DNA of 30,864 bases from Apostichopus parvimensis (GCA_000934455.1 KN882713.1:6845-37708); one strand, 5' to 3'. Positions 1 through 12,008 are shown, counted from the stretch's first letter. Made by a program: numbers and translations. Notes: generated by a model not told the origin, from the sequence alone.

Positions 1-1650
1 GGTACTAAGGTACACCCAGTGTTATGGAGCATACAGGGGGCCACCGGTCTACAGGGTGCTAAGGTACCCAGTGTTCTGAAGCATACAAGGGGCCACCAGT
101 CTACAGGATGCTAAGGTACACCCAGTTTACTGTACCAGACAGGGGGCGACCAGTCTACAGGGTGCTAAGGTACAACTTGTGTACTGAAGCATACAGGGGG
201 CAACCAATCTACAGGGTGCTAAGGTACTGTACACCCAGTGTCCTGAAGCATAAAGGGGGTAACCAGTCTACAGGGTGCAAAAGTACACCTTGGGTACTGA
301 AGCATACAGGGGTCAACCAGTCCACAGGGTGCTAAGGTACACCCGGTGTACTGAAGCATACAGGGGTCAACCAGTCCACAGCGTGCAAAGGTACACCCAG
401 TGTACTGAAGCATACAGGGTGCCACGGGCCTAGCATACTGGGGTCAACCAGTCTATAAGGTGCTAAGGTATACCCAGTGTTATAAGGCATACAGGGGGCC
501 ACTGGTCTACAGGGTGCTAAGGTACACCCAGTGTCCCATACAGCGGCCAACGGTCTACAGGGTGCTAAGGTACACCCCCTGCACTGAAGCATACAGGGGG
601 CTACCAGTCTAGAGGGTGCTAAGGTACACCTTGTGTACTGAAGCATAAACGGGGTAACCAGTCTACAGGGTGCTAAGGTACACCTTGTGTACTGAGGCAT
701 ACAGGGGGCAACCAATCTACAGGGTGCTAAGGTACACCCAGTGTCCTGAAGCATACAGGGGGCTACCAGTCTACAGGGTGATATTGGTACACCCCGTGTA
801 ATGAAGCATACAGGGGCAACCAGTCTAGAGGGTGCTAAGGTACATCCCATGTACTGAAGAATACATAGGGCAACCAGTGTACAGGGTGCTATGGAACACC
901 CAGTGTACAGAAGCATACAGGGGGCCACCAGCCTAGCATACAGGGGTCAACCAGTCTATAGGGTACTAAGGTACACCCAGTGTTATGGAGCATACAGAGG
1001 ACCGGTCTACAGGGTGCTAAGGTACACCCAGTGTCCTGTAGCATACAGGGGGCAACCAGTATGAAGGGTGCTAAGGTACACCTTGTGTACTGAAGCATAA
1101 AGGGGTAAACCAGACTACAGGGTGCTAAGGTACACCTTGTGTACTGAAGCATACAGGGGGCTACAAGTCTAGAGGTTGATAAGGTACATCCCGTGTACTG
1201 AAGCATACAGGGGGAACCAGTCTATAGGGTGCTAAGGTACACTTTGTGTACTGAAGTATACAGGGGGCAACAAGTCTACAGTGTGCTAAGGTTTACCTTG
1301 TGTACTGAAGCATAAAGGGGGCCACCAGTCTAGAGGGTGCTAAGGTACAACTTGTGCACTGAAGCATACAGGGGGCCACCAGTCTACAGGGTGCTAAGGT
1401 ACTTCCTGTGTACTGAAGCATACAGGGGGCTACCAGTCTACAGGGTGCTAAGGTACACCCAGTGTACTGTACCAGACAGGGCAACCAGTCTACAGGGTGA
1501 AGAATACAGGGGGCCATCGGTCTAGCATATAGGGGGCAACCAGTCTACAGGGTGCTAAGGTACAGTACACCCTGTTTGCTAAGGTAGACCCCGTGTACTA
1601 AGGCATACAGTGGGTAACCAGTCTACAGGGTGCTAAGGTACTGTGTACTG
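1..1650. repeat. 54-bp minisatellite, about 30 imperfect copies
   Basis: The stretch is built from a unit of about 54 bp whose core reads like GTCTACAGGGTGCTAAGGTA, followed by a CCCAGTGTACTGAAGCATAC-type half. Neighbouring units differ by substitutions and by one- to three-base indels (measured spacings near the start are 52, 53 and 55 bp). The array runs off the left edge of the window and stops near 1650, where AT-rich single-copy sequence begins. Because 54 is a multiple of three, long open frames with an 18-residue, cysteine-rich period appear on both strands; they follow from the repeat and are not evidence of a gene. Confidence 0.93.
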
Positions 1651-2955
1651 TGTATATAGACAAAAATACATATATAAACAGAAGTCCCCATTTGACCATT
1701 TAAAAAAAAATAACTCGGACTAACTGCTGGTTGATTGATGATGCAGGGTCTTTGGGTTTGGAGGATGGAAGATTGTAGGGGTTGCATGGGACTTTGGAAC
1801 AATAATTCCATTGCAGCTGTCCAACAGGAAGTATTACTGTAATATACCTTCTACAATAGGTGCGTGCAAAGAGTGCCAAAAAATAGCAATTTTAAGACAT
1901 TTGAGCAAATGTTGTATTTCCTTTTACATTAGAAAAGTTATCTATTAGAATTCCCTCCTAATCCCTCTCATCTCCCTGCCTTTCCTTAACCTATTTTCTT
2001 CATACATTTTTGAGCCAATCATGGAGGAGGGGGAGGGGGGAGGGGGTCTGTGGCAATTGGGGGAACAGATTATGTCCACTTCTAAAGATGAAGTGTGTAA
2101 CATTCTGGGTAGAGAGACAGTTACACCGCACGGTTTTGCTGATGTGACTAGTCGCAGTAACATCGCAGCAAGGGAATATGGCTTCAGAGGAGGCCCATAT
2201 TGTCGTAACCAGTTGCAGCTACTTCGCGGCAAAGGAAAGTTACTTCGCAGGAAAGGCCTACTTGTTGCAACCCATCGCAGCTACTTCGTTTCAAGGAATA
2301 ATCACAGAAAAGTACCTTTCCTGCAACTAGTTATTACTGGATGATCATGGGCAGGTTCTACTTCTGCACTAGCTGCATGTACTAAGCAGCAAGAAAGCTT
2401 TTAAACTGCAGCAAACGATGATTACCGAACTTCTGATCCCCCTGTGGGTGGGGTTTAGAAGTCTCATGTGTGGAAATCCATGATCAAGCATCAGCAACAT
2501 GGCTGCTCTTTACACCAATGAGCAACCCTCGAAGAGCTGTGGAATGTTGTATAAATGTAAGGTTACAGTCACTGTACTACAGTATAACTAAGATTTTAAG
2601 CCCATTGGTTGGTCTACAGGATCAAGTGTTTGAAAAGGTCATAAGGAAGCTACAAGACATGAAAAGTAGTTACCTGCTTCAACCAGAAGAAGCCACTGAT
2701 GTGCATCTTCCCAAAACATTCTACAACTGCTCATGTAAACATTCACATTTACTGAGCTTAAACGGTTTCCCGTGAATAAATGAATATGGACAAATTTCAC
2801 TCCCATTCTAGATGCTTGATATAAGAAAAGAAAACATTGCAAAGCTCCAAAGCATCAAATCAACTCACCAGATTGGGGCGCAAGGAGAAGTCACCTCAGA
2901 AGAATACCGTAGCTTTTTGCATGAAGCTCAGATGTCCCAGTAGATGTCCTCAAAG
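1651..2955. other. Non-coding stretch, nothing recognised
   Basis: I see no supported gene here. The only visible structure is a purine-rich GGAGG tract at about 2020-2048 and a short loosely repeated TACTTCGC motif at about 2218-2288. Open frames are short, start at random and match no family I know. Confidence 0.5.
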
Positions 2956-3290
2956 CTAAGCTGCATTTCCTGTATCCATGCATGAGATAGCTGGTCCACT
3001 GGAGGCAGTGTGCTCTCCGTTGCATCCATGCATGTATCGATGCATCCAGCTGGTCCAGTGAGGCCAGTGTGCTCCCCTTGCACTCATTCATCCAGCTGGC
3101 CCACAAGAGCTAATTGTGCTCTCCGTTGCATCCATACATGTATCCATGCATCCAGCTGGTCCAGTGAGGCCAGTGTGCTCCCCTTGCACTCATGCATCCA
3201 GCTGGTCCACTAGAGCTGATTGTGCTCTCCTTGCATCCATGCATGCATGCATCCAGCCAGTCCACTGGAGCCAACTGTGCTCTTCCTTTC
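2956..3290. repeat. Short tandem array, 106-bp composite unit
   Basis: Two alternating subunits of about 59 and 47 bp, each beginning TGTGCTC and ending in a GCATCCAGCTGGTCCA-type block, form a composite unit of about 106 bp. It is present twice (from about 3008 and about 3114), with a further degenerate half unit on each side. Overlapping small open frames on both strands are a by-product of the repetition. Confidence 0.8.
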
Positions 3291-3761
3291 CCTTTATTGG
3301 CTTTCTTACTTTTGCCCGTGTATTGGCGCTCGCACCTTTCCTGGTCTCCATCGGTACTGGCGAGAGAGTATACTTCCATTGCTTATAGCGGCTGGGTAAA
3401 AGGCATTTTCCCGATTCTTGCCAGTTATCTGGGGCCCTGTAATGCACCTGACATTGTCAGAGCAAGGATTGGTAACAACTGGGCCAGTTGTGATTGTGGT
3501 TTTTCTCTACGTGTGGAGAGCCAGTTCTCTATCATCAAGAAATGGAACATGTGGCACATTTGATGGAGGTTCTCCCTTCTTTAGGCGCCATCTGAAAAAT
3601 ACATTAATGAGAAAAAACGACAGTAAACGTCCCCTCCATGACAAAGTTACCGAGAGGGGGAGAAACCCACAAGCATATCCTAGATACAATTTCATGTGTA
3701 TAGCTCCACTTGTCAAACTGTAATTGCAGTCAAAACACAAGGAGTAAACTTACAACACTGA
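3291..3761. other. Non-coding stretch, nothing recognised
   Basis: There is a run of open frames up to 123 codons long, partly inherited from the tandem array on the left, but none shows a domain, signal or codon pattern that I can support. Confidence 0.4.
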
Positions 3762-3930
3762 CATTTGAGAATGTGCCCTTTTGCCTACCAATGTCAGAAC
3801 AGTTTTCCTTCCTAAGGCATTTTAATAGGCTCTCACAGTAAATGGGGGCGAATTTGAGCCGTGCAAGTGACATTTCCAAGCTCGTATCCTTTACTAGGCA
3901 TGGCGAGTTGATTACATAGCACACAGGCTA
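3762..3930 (-). repeat. Dispersed repeat, copy 1 (minus orientation)
   Basis: Read on the minus strand from 3930 downward, this segment aligns over about 168 bp with 10823-10990 on the plus strand. By eye roughly three quarters of bases match, with almost no gaps. Both copies begin TAGCCTGTGTG and share the block GAGAGCCTATT. Both keep an open frame starting MCYVI and containing PIYCESL. The family is unknown to me: it could be an uncharacterised SINE/MITE or a fragment of a longer element. Confidence 0.7.
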
Positions 3931-5982
3931 ACGTTCCTGATTAATGAACTTGAAAGGTGGAGAACTGGGTAGTGGCCATGCAGTCTTACTAAAGGGCGGG
4001 CGGATATTCAAATGGAGTAAGAACACAAGGCCAGCATCAGACCCGATCTGCCTAGTACCGTAACAGCCCATGGGAACTCCAAGGAGACCCGAAGGGACCA
4101 AAGGAGTGTAGCTAACTAACAGAAAAACTAACAGAAAAACGAGTAACCTAAGGGTCTCGAAGCAATGGTGGGGCCTTGATGAAGGAACAAAAAACAAACT
4201 CAAAAGGGTGGCTGTAGGCAAACTTCCAGGGCCCAACTATAGCCTGACAGAAATACAAGAACATTGAGGTCTCAAAGTGAGATTAAAAGATCTGTAAGAA
4301 TATGTTACAGGAATGTCTACAACTTATACACCGAAGACAGAGCTTCTGCCAAGGAAGCCTTGGAGGCAAGGAAAGGAGTCCAATGACAACTCACAATCCT
4401 TCTTTTGTAAGAGAACTTTCCCTGAGGGATTGACAAATATGAAGTCAAACTCCAGAGACTGGGCATGAGTAACCCCATGGTCTAAGATAAAGCTCCAGCC
4501 TAAGCTCTGAAGCCAACAAGTACTGTAGCCTAACACACAAAATGTAACATGCAGCCTTAAGCTACACTAACATTGATCCAAAACCAAAATTCTGGAAAAC
4601 AACCATAAAGATACTGACAACTGCTAATAAAGCAAAATGGCTGTATTGAATAGTGCCTGCAAAGGCAAAAGCTCATACAGTACACTATTTATAAAAAGTA
4701 AATATAAATATATGCAGCATCATCAGCATGCACTTAAGACAATTAGGATTTTGCACAACTGGTACCTGTACCAAAGAAAAACAGGCATGATAGGAAATCT
4801 AATGAAAACTTCATGTCCAAAAATTTTCAAAATTTGCCATGATACTTATCAGTGCTTGATGCAGGTGATGTCACCTTGAATACAGGTCCTAGCTGCCTTC
4901 AGAAACTTTACCAGAAACTTTTTAACCAACAAGAGTCCAATGGATGTAAATCACACTAGAAAAACAGTTGTAAGCCTTGAGGATGGTAGATTTTGAATTG
5001 AGAGGTTGTAGGTGGCATACACCTATTAGAGTCTATATCAATCCTCCCGGATATTCACCTTTGGGAAGTGCCAAATGGCAGTAGGAAAGCATCTTTTTTG
5101 ATACCTTATCATTCAGGATCTTCTTTCTTGTGGCTTGCATGTTAAAGAGCATGAATGGAAGTACATGTGGTGCAAAAATTTGGGTCAATTGAGGCAATTT
5201 GAGATCCCTTTAGGCCTCCCAGTATTATAGTGTACGAAAATTATATACTACTGAGTGAAGATGTTTTGTTTACAAGTGACGAAAACTTCAGGCTCGGATA
5301 GCAAAAAATTTGTATGGTCATGATACAGAAAATTGATGGTGCCATGAAAGGCCATGCTTGTCAGCTCTCCGGTGATGGGTAGTGTTTAGCTAGTGAGCAC
5401 CGCTTTCTAGACTTAGAGACCACATTACTTTTGTGATTTAGTGTGTAAGTCAATGGGGCTTTTAATGGTCGTATGCTACCAGTAGTGTTATGTAGGGGGC
5501 ACAGTGCTAAAATGTTACCAACTGTTGTAGGCTAGGTAGATTAAGTGCATAAGTAGAATGGAGACAGGTAAGAGAGGAGTGAAGTAAATATACATAATTA
5601 CTACACTCACGTGTTGTACTTTGACATGACCTACTGTGTTCGAAACTTTAGCGGACCAATTATAAACGCTACGTCCACGACAAGCAGGGATTAAAAAACT
5701 AGGAGCCAAGAGTCAATTAGGCCACAAATTTGTCATTACGTTACTTCTAGCATAGGAAATACAGAAATGAGCGCATTTGATGCTCCTTAGACTAACAGAA
5801 TGTTCATCAACAACGACTTAAAGTATCACCAAAGATAATTCACCCTTGGAATATTAAAGATATGTCACTCTCGTCAAAAAATGTAACTTGATCAGGTGAA
5901 TCATGGGGAACATATACAGCGCCCCCTTTCAGTTAGTAGGTAAAAACTTTTTCTCGATGGTATCTACAGTAGCAACAACAAC
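3931..5982. other. Non-coding stretch, nothing recognised
   Basis: About 2 kb of AT-rich sequence without a supported gene. A short direct repeat of CTAACAGAAAAA type sits near 4117-4141. No splice-bounded open frame or known repeat signature was recognised. Confidence 0.45.
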
Positions 5983-6083
5983 ATGACCAGTGTGAAAGTA
6001 TGGTGTTTAGCTATTAATTGCAATAATTGTGAGGAAAGAAAAACCCAGAGGTTTCGTTATATCGAATCCCAAAAGATAAACAG
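5983..6083 (+). pseudogene. THAP-domain first exon, frameshifted
   Basis: The ATG at 5983 starts a frame reading MTSVKVWCLAINCNNC. From about 6033 the neighbouring frame reads KKNPEVSLYRIPKDKQ. Joined across a one-base shift, these resemble the start of a C2CH THAP DNA-binding domain: an early cysteine pair followed by the S.YR.PKD block. The second segment ends at CAG/GTAAAT, a good splice donor, so this would be a first coding exon. THAP domains occur in host transcription factors and in P-element-type transposases. The second half of the domain (tryptophan, downstream C and H) was not found in the next kilobase, so this may be a relic or may continue in an exon I missed. The shift makes this copy non-functional unless it is a sequencing error. 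Confidence 0.42.
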
Positions 6084-7089
6084 GTAAATTGTGTAAATGG
6101 AATATTGTAATCATGTACAAACAAAGTTAACTTAAAAAAGAAATGAGAAAAAGGGGCTGGAGCTACGCTAGGCCTGTACAGGCTGTAGACTCTGTATATG
6201 CTAGGCCTAATTCTGTTTGATCGTTTTAATTCAAAACGGGTGAATGGTGCAAAAGTTCGCAGACGAGCGAAAAATAGAGGGCGTCTGACATTAATTGCTT
6301 GGCTGGATTCATTGTGTAGCCCCTTTAAGGATGGATCTGTAATGTCAATCTTTGGAAGGATTCAAAGAAGTGGATCAACAATCGGAGGATTGTTAATATG
6401 TCCATTTCCAGAATTGCTTGTGTAATGGATGGGTTCTCACAATTTCTGCAGTACTTCAGTGGTACGATGATCTCACAGAGAATTACGGTTTCAAGTATCT
6501 GCTGACTTGTAATACTGCAATAGGCTTAAAGATCTGCTGTATACATGTAGACCCCCACAGAGGTCTCGCGAGAACAATACGAGAACTAGTGAGAACTGTA
6601 CCAGACCTCGTGAGACTAGCCAAAGACCATACGAGAATGCACAGTGGCATGAATGAGGGTGACATCTTGGGAGAATGACACAAGAACATATTCCCAGCTT
6701 TATGTGTCTATACACATGTCAATAATGTATCAGTACAAATCCATAGAAATATGCACGTAATATCCATATATATCACATTTAAAACAAAAAGGACATTTTG
6801 CTATACTTTCTACAATATATTGGAATACTCTGGGATATACAACATATATATATACAAATGCAATGATAACATACAACACATATGACATGATATTATGAAC
6901 ATTTGCTTCAATTAATATATCAAAGTTAACAACTTACTACTGTTATAAAGCATGTTTAATATACCTGCTTGGTTATCTACAAGGGGCTGGATCCCTTTCA
7001 ATAGGAAAGTGAGAAATTCCCATATCTAAAACAACAAAAAACACTTTGTACAATATTATCTCAAATTTATCGTTGTGTATAAATCAAGT
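6084..7089. other. Non-coding stretch with one TCTCGCGAGA palindrome
   Basis: No supported gene. The 10-base palindrome TCTCGCGAGA lies at 6564-6573. The same sequence is a known promoter motif in vertebrates bound by Kaiso-type factors, but one copy without a recognisable promoter is weak evidence. 6720-6960 is very AT-rich. Confidence 0.35.
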
Positions 7090-8395
7090 TGACTTGCATC
7101 AGGTTTGATTTAATTGATTTAATTATTTGTTTCATCACATAGTATAACAAGATGAATAAGACAATATAACTGCAAATAAGTAAAAAGTGTGAAAGCAGGT
7201 AAACTAAGAAATCCTTTTGGGCTTAATCGAATAGAATACTCCCATCAAAGAAAATAGATAACCTTAACACCTATAAAAGAACTACCCCCACAAATAAAAA
7301 AATAGATAACTTTAACATATATGACCTATAACACTACCCCCCCCCCCACCACCAACTCCCACCCCTTACAACCGATACAATCAATAAAGGCTTTTATAGT
7401 AATTTTTCAGTTGTCCCCTGAACGAAGCCATGGAAGTATAAGACTTCAAGTTGATCCAAAGATTGTTCCACAAAGAAATAGAACAATAACGAAGGCTTTG
7501 CTTGCTCTTTGAATTACGACAAAATGGAGCACGTAAATGACCAGCTTGTCTAGTATTATAATTGTGAATAGAATGACCAATTGTTTAAAAGGTAGCAAAA
7601 GAACTTGGAAGCAGATTGTTCATAGCACGGTAAGTAAACGTCAGAACATTTAAAGAAATGAGATCAGTGAACTTGAGCACGTTTAAGGAGGAGAATAAAT
7701 GACTGGTATTATCACGTGGAGCTGAAGACGTCATGTGCCTCACAGCCCGTTTTTGGAGAATGACAAGCTTATTAAGATTAGTATTGAAAGTACCAGACCA
7801 AACTGAAGAGCAGTACGATAGATGAGGAAATATAGTACTATAGTAAATAGATCTCAGAATTTTCCTTGGAAAAGTATATTTTAACTTAGATAAAATACCT
7901 ACACCTCTAGAAACTGGTTTGGAAATATGATTAATATGGACTTTCCAAGAGAGCTGAGAATCAATATACACACCAAGAAATTTAATATTATCAACTCTTT
8001 TAAGGCAAATACTGTACCATGCATATATAAATCAGCATTTATTGTCCTAGAGGAGTTTCCAAATACCACATAATTTGTTTTATCAATATTCAAGGACAAT
8101 TTGTTAGCAGAACACCAATCATAAAACGCATTTAATTCATTACAGATGGTTACTTTAAGAGTTTCTACATTGTTGTCAGAGAAAAAAATATTAGTATCAT
8201 CAGCAAAAAGGACAATCGAGCAATTTGTGGAGACATTGCAAATATCATTTACGTAAATAATAAAAAGAAGTGGACCTAATATAGACCCTTGAGGAACTCT
8301 GCACTTAACTGAACGATTATCAGAATTGATTCCAGAAAAAGGTTTAAAGCAGATATGTAAAAATAACACTTAAAATTAGTCTCAGAAGAAGCACC
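7090..8395 (-). mobile_element. 5'-truncated LINE (jockey/CR1-type), minus strand
   Basis: A reverse transcriptase lacking its N-terminal half, followed by a C-terminal region and an AT-rich 3' part ending in short repeats of ATTAAATCA type near 7105-7125, is the usual shape of a LINE copied incompletely from its 3' end. The left half contains no protein beyond about 7430. The 5' break at about 8395 lies about ten bases from the stop codon of the neighbouring transposase gene, so this copy appears to have landed just behind that gene. I could not define a target duplication because the 3' end is not sharp. Confidence 0.8.
7430..8390 (-). pseudogene. LINE reverse transcriptase, partial and frameshifted
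   Basis: The enzyme copies LINE RNA into DNA at a nicked target. Reading downward from 8390, the fragment starts just before the conserved block VPQGSILGPLLFIIYVNDI (about 8235-8295) and contains the catalytic FADDTNIF motif (about 8187-8213). It then has LSLNIDKTNYVVF, and after a frameshift near 8000 the thumb region with SQLSWKVHINHI and PHLSYCSSVWSG (7585-7970). A stop and another shift near 7590-7470 interrupt the C-terminal part, where HNYNTRQ and SISLWNNLW are still legible. The endonuclease and the first half of the RT are absent. The motif set fits jockey/CR1-like non-LTR elements; I am less sure of the exact clade. Confidence 0.85.
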
Positions 8396-8406
8396 ACTTC
8401 ATATAT

Positions 8407-10790
8407 CAGTCCGGTTCTACCATATTTGGCAAAATACCACAATATTTCACATGATCTACATTAATTTCTACACATTTTAACAAGGTGGATGAGGCTGGTA
8501 AGATAAGGTGGTGTGGCAAAAGAGGTTCATCAACTACTGCAAGAATGTGTTCAGCACATGCTCCAGTGTCATTGTCAACAACAATGCTTTTACTTGCAAC
8601 AAAAGGTTCCACAATAAAGACTACATGCATTTGTTCACATAGTGAACATGCAATATGTATCTAATATTTCCAATTTGCCTAGTTCCTTAATTGCTATCAC
8701 CCTATCTAATTGTTTGCTGGTTGGCGTACATTTTGCCTTCTCAAATTTTATTCCACCCAGTATCATTTTCTGGTATTCAATTATTCTCAGATTCAGTACA
8801 CACAGGTTCTTCAAAGAAATTTGTTATGCACCTTTCTACATCGTCATCGTCATCACATTGAAACATGATTTCCTTACCCTGGAAAAGAATTTGCTCATTA
8901 AGTTCCTCAATTCTAGTTGTTGAAGGTGCCAGTGGGTAGTCTCTGATCAGTGTTTTCAAAAGTTTGCTTACACTAGGTGAGGCACCTCCTCCCATCATGT
9001 TTTAATACTTTCTTTGAGAGATCCTGTGCAATTACAAAATTATTGACTATCTGATGTGCAACACCTCGAGTAGCATGAAACAATAATTTTAATGTCCTGT
9101 TGTAACCTTCAAATAAAAAACATGATGATGCCCACAAGGGACCCAAGTTCAATACACTTTCTGGTAAATGCAATAAAATATGATTGTTGTATGACATATG
9201 AGATTTACCATAAAGTAATTCCATTTTACTCACATATGTCTTGAGAAGTGATGTTGCAGTTTTAACATCAGCAACAGTGATCTTTCTTTTTGTTATAAGC
9301 CATATACTCTGAACAAGGAGTTGTAAATGTTTTAAAGTACGCAGGGGGTAAAAGATCATTTAGAATTGGAAGAAAATAAAACAAAAGCCAACATATGAAC
9401 TTGGAGGCTTTCCAAAATGCTCTCTTTGCAGGTGATACAGGTAACGAGTGATTTCTGATGGTGGGACAACAAACTCAATTCTTTCATTGATTTCCGACAC
9501 TGTCCTCCCAATATATCAGGGTTCTTGGTGATATGAAGAGTCAAACTACATTAAAACCAACTTCTCTACTACCCCTTCACATACAGCATGCATGTAGTCT
9601 ACTGGAAAGCCTGTTATTATATCAAATTTTGGTAAAAGTATTAAAGGAGATGGAATTGGCTTTAATCCACACTGGTTCTGTCTTGTCTGCCTTGCTAGAA
9701 TGACTTCGTGTCCTAAGCTCGTGTGAAGGGTCACAACTTGGATATACCTGTTTGACACCCTCAAATCGTTCAGTGGGATGTAAACACCAATTACATCCAA
9801 ATAGCCGTTGAATTGTACCAATCCCTGCAGTTGACATCGTGCAACAGAATCACATGCACAAGACAATGCAATCACCTTTGTGTTGGTTAATTCATTTGTG
9901 CATGGATTCTGCCAGTCCATCCCGCCTCTTGTCATAACATCACACTCATCAACAAAAGATTTGAGGTAAACTTGCATATTGGCTTTCCCACATCCAAACC
10001 ATATAGCAGCAAGTATGACATGTTTCTTTCTTTATGTGGGAGTTCATTAATTGTGCACAAAATGGGCCATAAACTACCATTTGATGACTGAAAAGCAGAT
10101 ATGCCATCACTGTTGAAAATTAGTGAAATGTCTGTGTTCTACTGTTACTTTCTTTCTGTATTCCTTTCCATCATGAATATCTTCAATCGAATTGTTTTCA
10201 ACCTCAGTGGGTGTTCTTAGCTTGCTGCACAGTGATAGCATTTCCAACAAGTTCCGTATTTTTGACTCTATGGAAAGCAACACAAAAAAATTCCTTCTTT
10301 TCCTCATCTGGTTTGGAGCTAGCAACACCACAAATGGTACACGTCAATGCTTCATTAACACCCAAGTAAGATTCACAAGTTTTGCATTATGCTTGGTACA
10401 CAAAATCTCCATTTTCCATATTCGGCATACAGTATTTACGTGGTAAGTAATTGCTGCGTGGAAAACTCGGTAGAGGAAGGTACTCAATTATTAGTGACAA
10501 TAAGTCTTGCACAGCTGACCCTGTCAGGTTGTGCCTGATCAAAAAAGCCATTATCAAGGCACAACTTTGAGACTTTGTGAGAGGTGCACCATCATAGAGA
10601 GGGTCTTCGGGTTCATCTGGTTGAGGTGGCAGGGGCTTCATAAAAAATGTCTTCACATTCCTCAGCTTCTGACATCTGTTAAGCAAGAGAAAAATGCATG
10701 GGTCACTCTCTGTGAAGTTTATTAAAATTATAGTGGGGAGCTGATTCAGATTTTGCAGAACATTTGAAAATCCGCTCTTTAGTATTGCCA
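8407..10790 (-). pseudogene. tnp2/CACTA-like transposase, multiply broken
   Basis: A decayed DNA-transposon transposase read downward from about 10790. Recognisable blocks in order are an N-terminal LYDGAPLTKSQSC...FLIRHNL region (about 10510-10600), paired cysteines CKTC and CTIC (about 10330-10390), FNSDGI...SSNGSLWPI (about 10060-10125), and GCNWCLHPTE (about 9775-9800). These are followed by GFPVDYMHAVCEGV (about 9560-9605), LLHLPESVLNLGPLWASS with FLFEGYN (about 9090-9170), and a C-terminal CGILPNMVEPD ending in TGA at 8407. The DYMH..CEGV and GPLW...FE blocks are typical of transposases related to CACTA/En-Spm tnp2. There are several frameshifts and a stop at about 10387. A possible intron acceptor, CTTAACAG, lies at about 10680. 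No terminal inverted repeats were found, so the element boundaries are unknown. Confidence 0.75.
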
Positions 10791-10822
10791 TTCATTTTTC
10801 GCCACTGGCCACTTCTGCACAT

Positions 10823-10990
10823 TAGCCTGTGTGTTACGTAATCTATTCACCAAGCCTAGCAAAAGGGACGAGCATGGAAAAGTCACTTCCTTCAGCTAAA
10901 ACTTGCCCGATCTACTGCGAGAGCCTATTCAAATGCCGGAGGCAGGTAAACTGTTATGGCAGTGGTATTAAAGGGCGCATTTTTCATATG
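10823..10990 (+). repeat. Dispersed repeat, copy 2 (plus orientation)
   Basis: This is the partner of the copy at 3762-3930, in the opposite orientation. It starts TAGCCTGTGTG and keeps an open frame with MCYVI, a SPSLAKGTS block and PIYCESL. It begins just upstream of the start of the tnp2-like gene, which runs the other way, so it might be part of that element's terminal region. Confidence 0.7.
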
Positions 10991-11619
10991 ATTTTTTTAA
11001 GCATAGCTCCCTACTTGTGTAAAGAATGCCAAATATATATATTTATCTTATGGCAATCATTGTAGCCCAATGCCCCTCTAAGCGTTCCTAATTTACACAT
11101 ATGTAGTTTTTGGTTTTGTATTTGAATACAAATATCTGTGCATAGAATGGAGGTAGGTTATATATGGTAACATTGGGTATTTCTGCACATATTTTTAGAA
11201 TCTGGCACCATAAATAATGTATCTCACCTTGTTGTCAATATATAGGACTGGAAACATTGCACTTCATTTAAATTGTGACATTAAATTTAATTTATTCCCT
11301 CATACTTTAAAAACATTTATTAACATCTACATATACTGGTCTGACATAACTGATGGACGGGATGGTATTGTGCAAATATTTAGTAAGCCATTCAAAAATT
11401 TTATTTTCTTGCAACCCTGGATGTGTCTCTTTGCCATGACAAAGCTTTAGGGTCCTGCCAGAATGGTGGGGCTGAATATGGTCTCAAAGAACCAAGTGAA
11501 GAACATTTTCAGGTTGACATTAGTCATTAAATATTTATATGTGTTTTTTTCACCCTTAAGTAATTACATGATGATTCTTGGTTGGAGGTGTAACATTTAA
11601 CATACAAACAGGTCAGTAT
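10991..11619. other. Non-coding stretch, nothing recognised
   Basis: AT-rich sequence with no gene I can support. A short open stretch near 11455-11530 on the plus strand looks mildly protein-like (CQNGGAEYGLKEPSEEHF) but has no clear start or splice acceptor. Confidence 0.35.
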
Positions 11620-11807
11620 GTGTACTATTATACAAATAATGAATGGTTATGAGTGCAATAGTGCAAATATTTCATGAGTTGAAAGATGGAATGTTCCATT
11701 CAACGAGGCGCAGCCGAGTTGAATGGAACAAATTACATCTTTCAACGAATGAAATATTTGCACTATTGCACGAATGGAAACCATTCATTATTTGCTTTAT
11801 ACAACAC
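11620..11807. repeat. Long palindromic MITE-like element
   Basis: Two arms of about 80-90 bases face each other across a centre at about 11712-11716 (GCGCAGCCGAG). The core of each arm is nearly identical, including GTGCAATAGTGCAAATATTT in one arm and its reverse complement in the other. The outer ends (11620-11640 and 11787-11807) are more diverged. A further inverted copy of the right-hand end lies at 12009-12030, so either the palindrome sits inside a larger element ending there or two related copies lie side by side. Transcribed, it would form a very long hairpin. It encodes nothing I recognise and is most simply a fold-back MITE. Confidence 0.85.
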
Positions 11808-12008
11808 TTTCAAATTTGGATAATTGGATGTAAAATGCACTCATGCAACAGATTGTTTTGAACAGACAGGTTTCTCTGCTCTCTTACCATTGAAAAAAGT
11901 GCTATCAAAAAAGTATAACCCATGGTTCTATTTCATAGAGTGCAATAGAGCGGATTTTGCATGCAATCGACGAGCAATTGACCAATCAAATGGCCGGAAT
12001 ATAATTAG

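Noticed and set aside
332..928. A 198-codon minus-strand frame with an 18-residue cysteine-rich repeat
   Set aside because: The repeat unit is about 54 bp, a multiple of three, so any frame without a stop stays open for many units. Indels between units break it, and frames of the same kind occur on the other strand.
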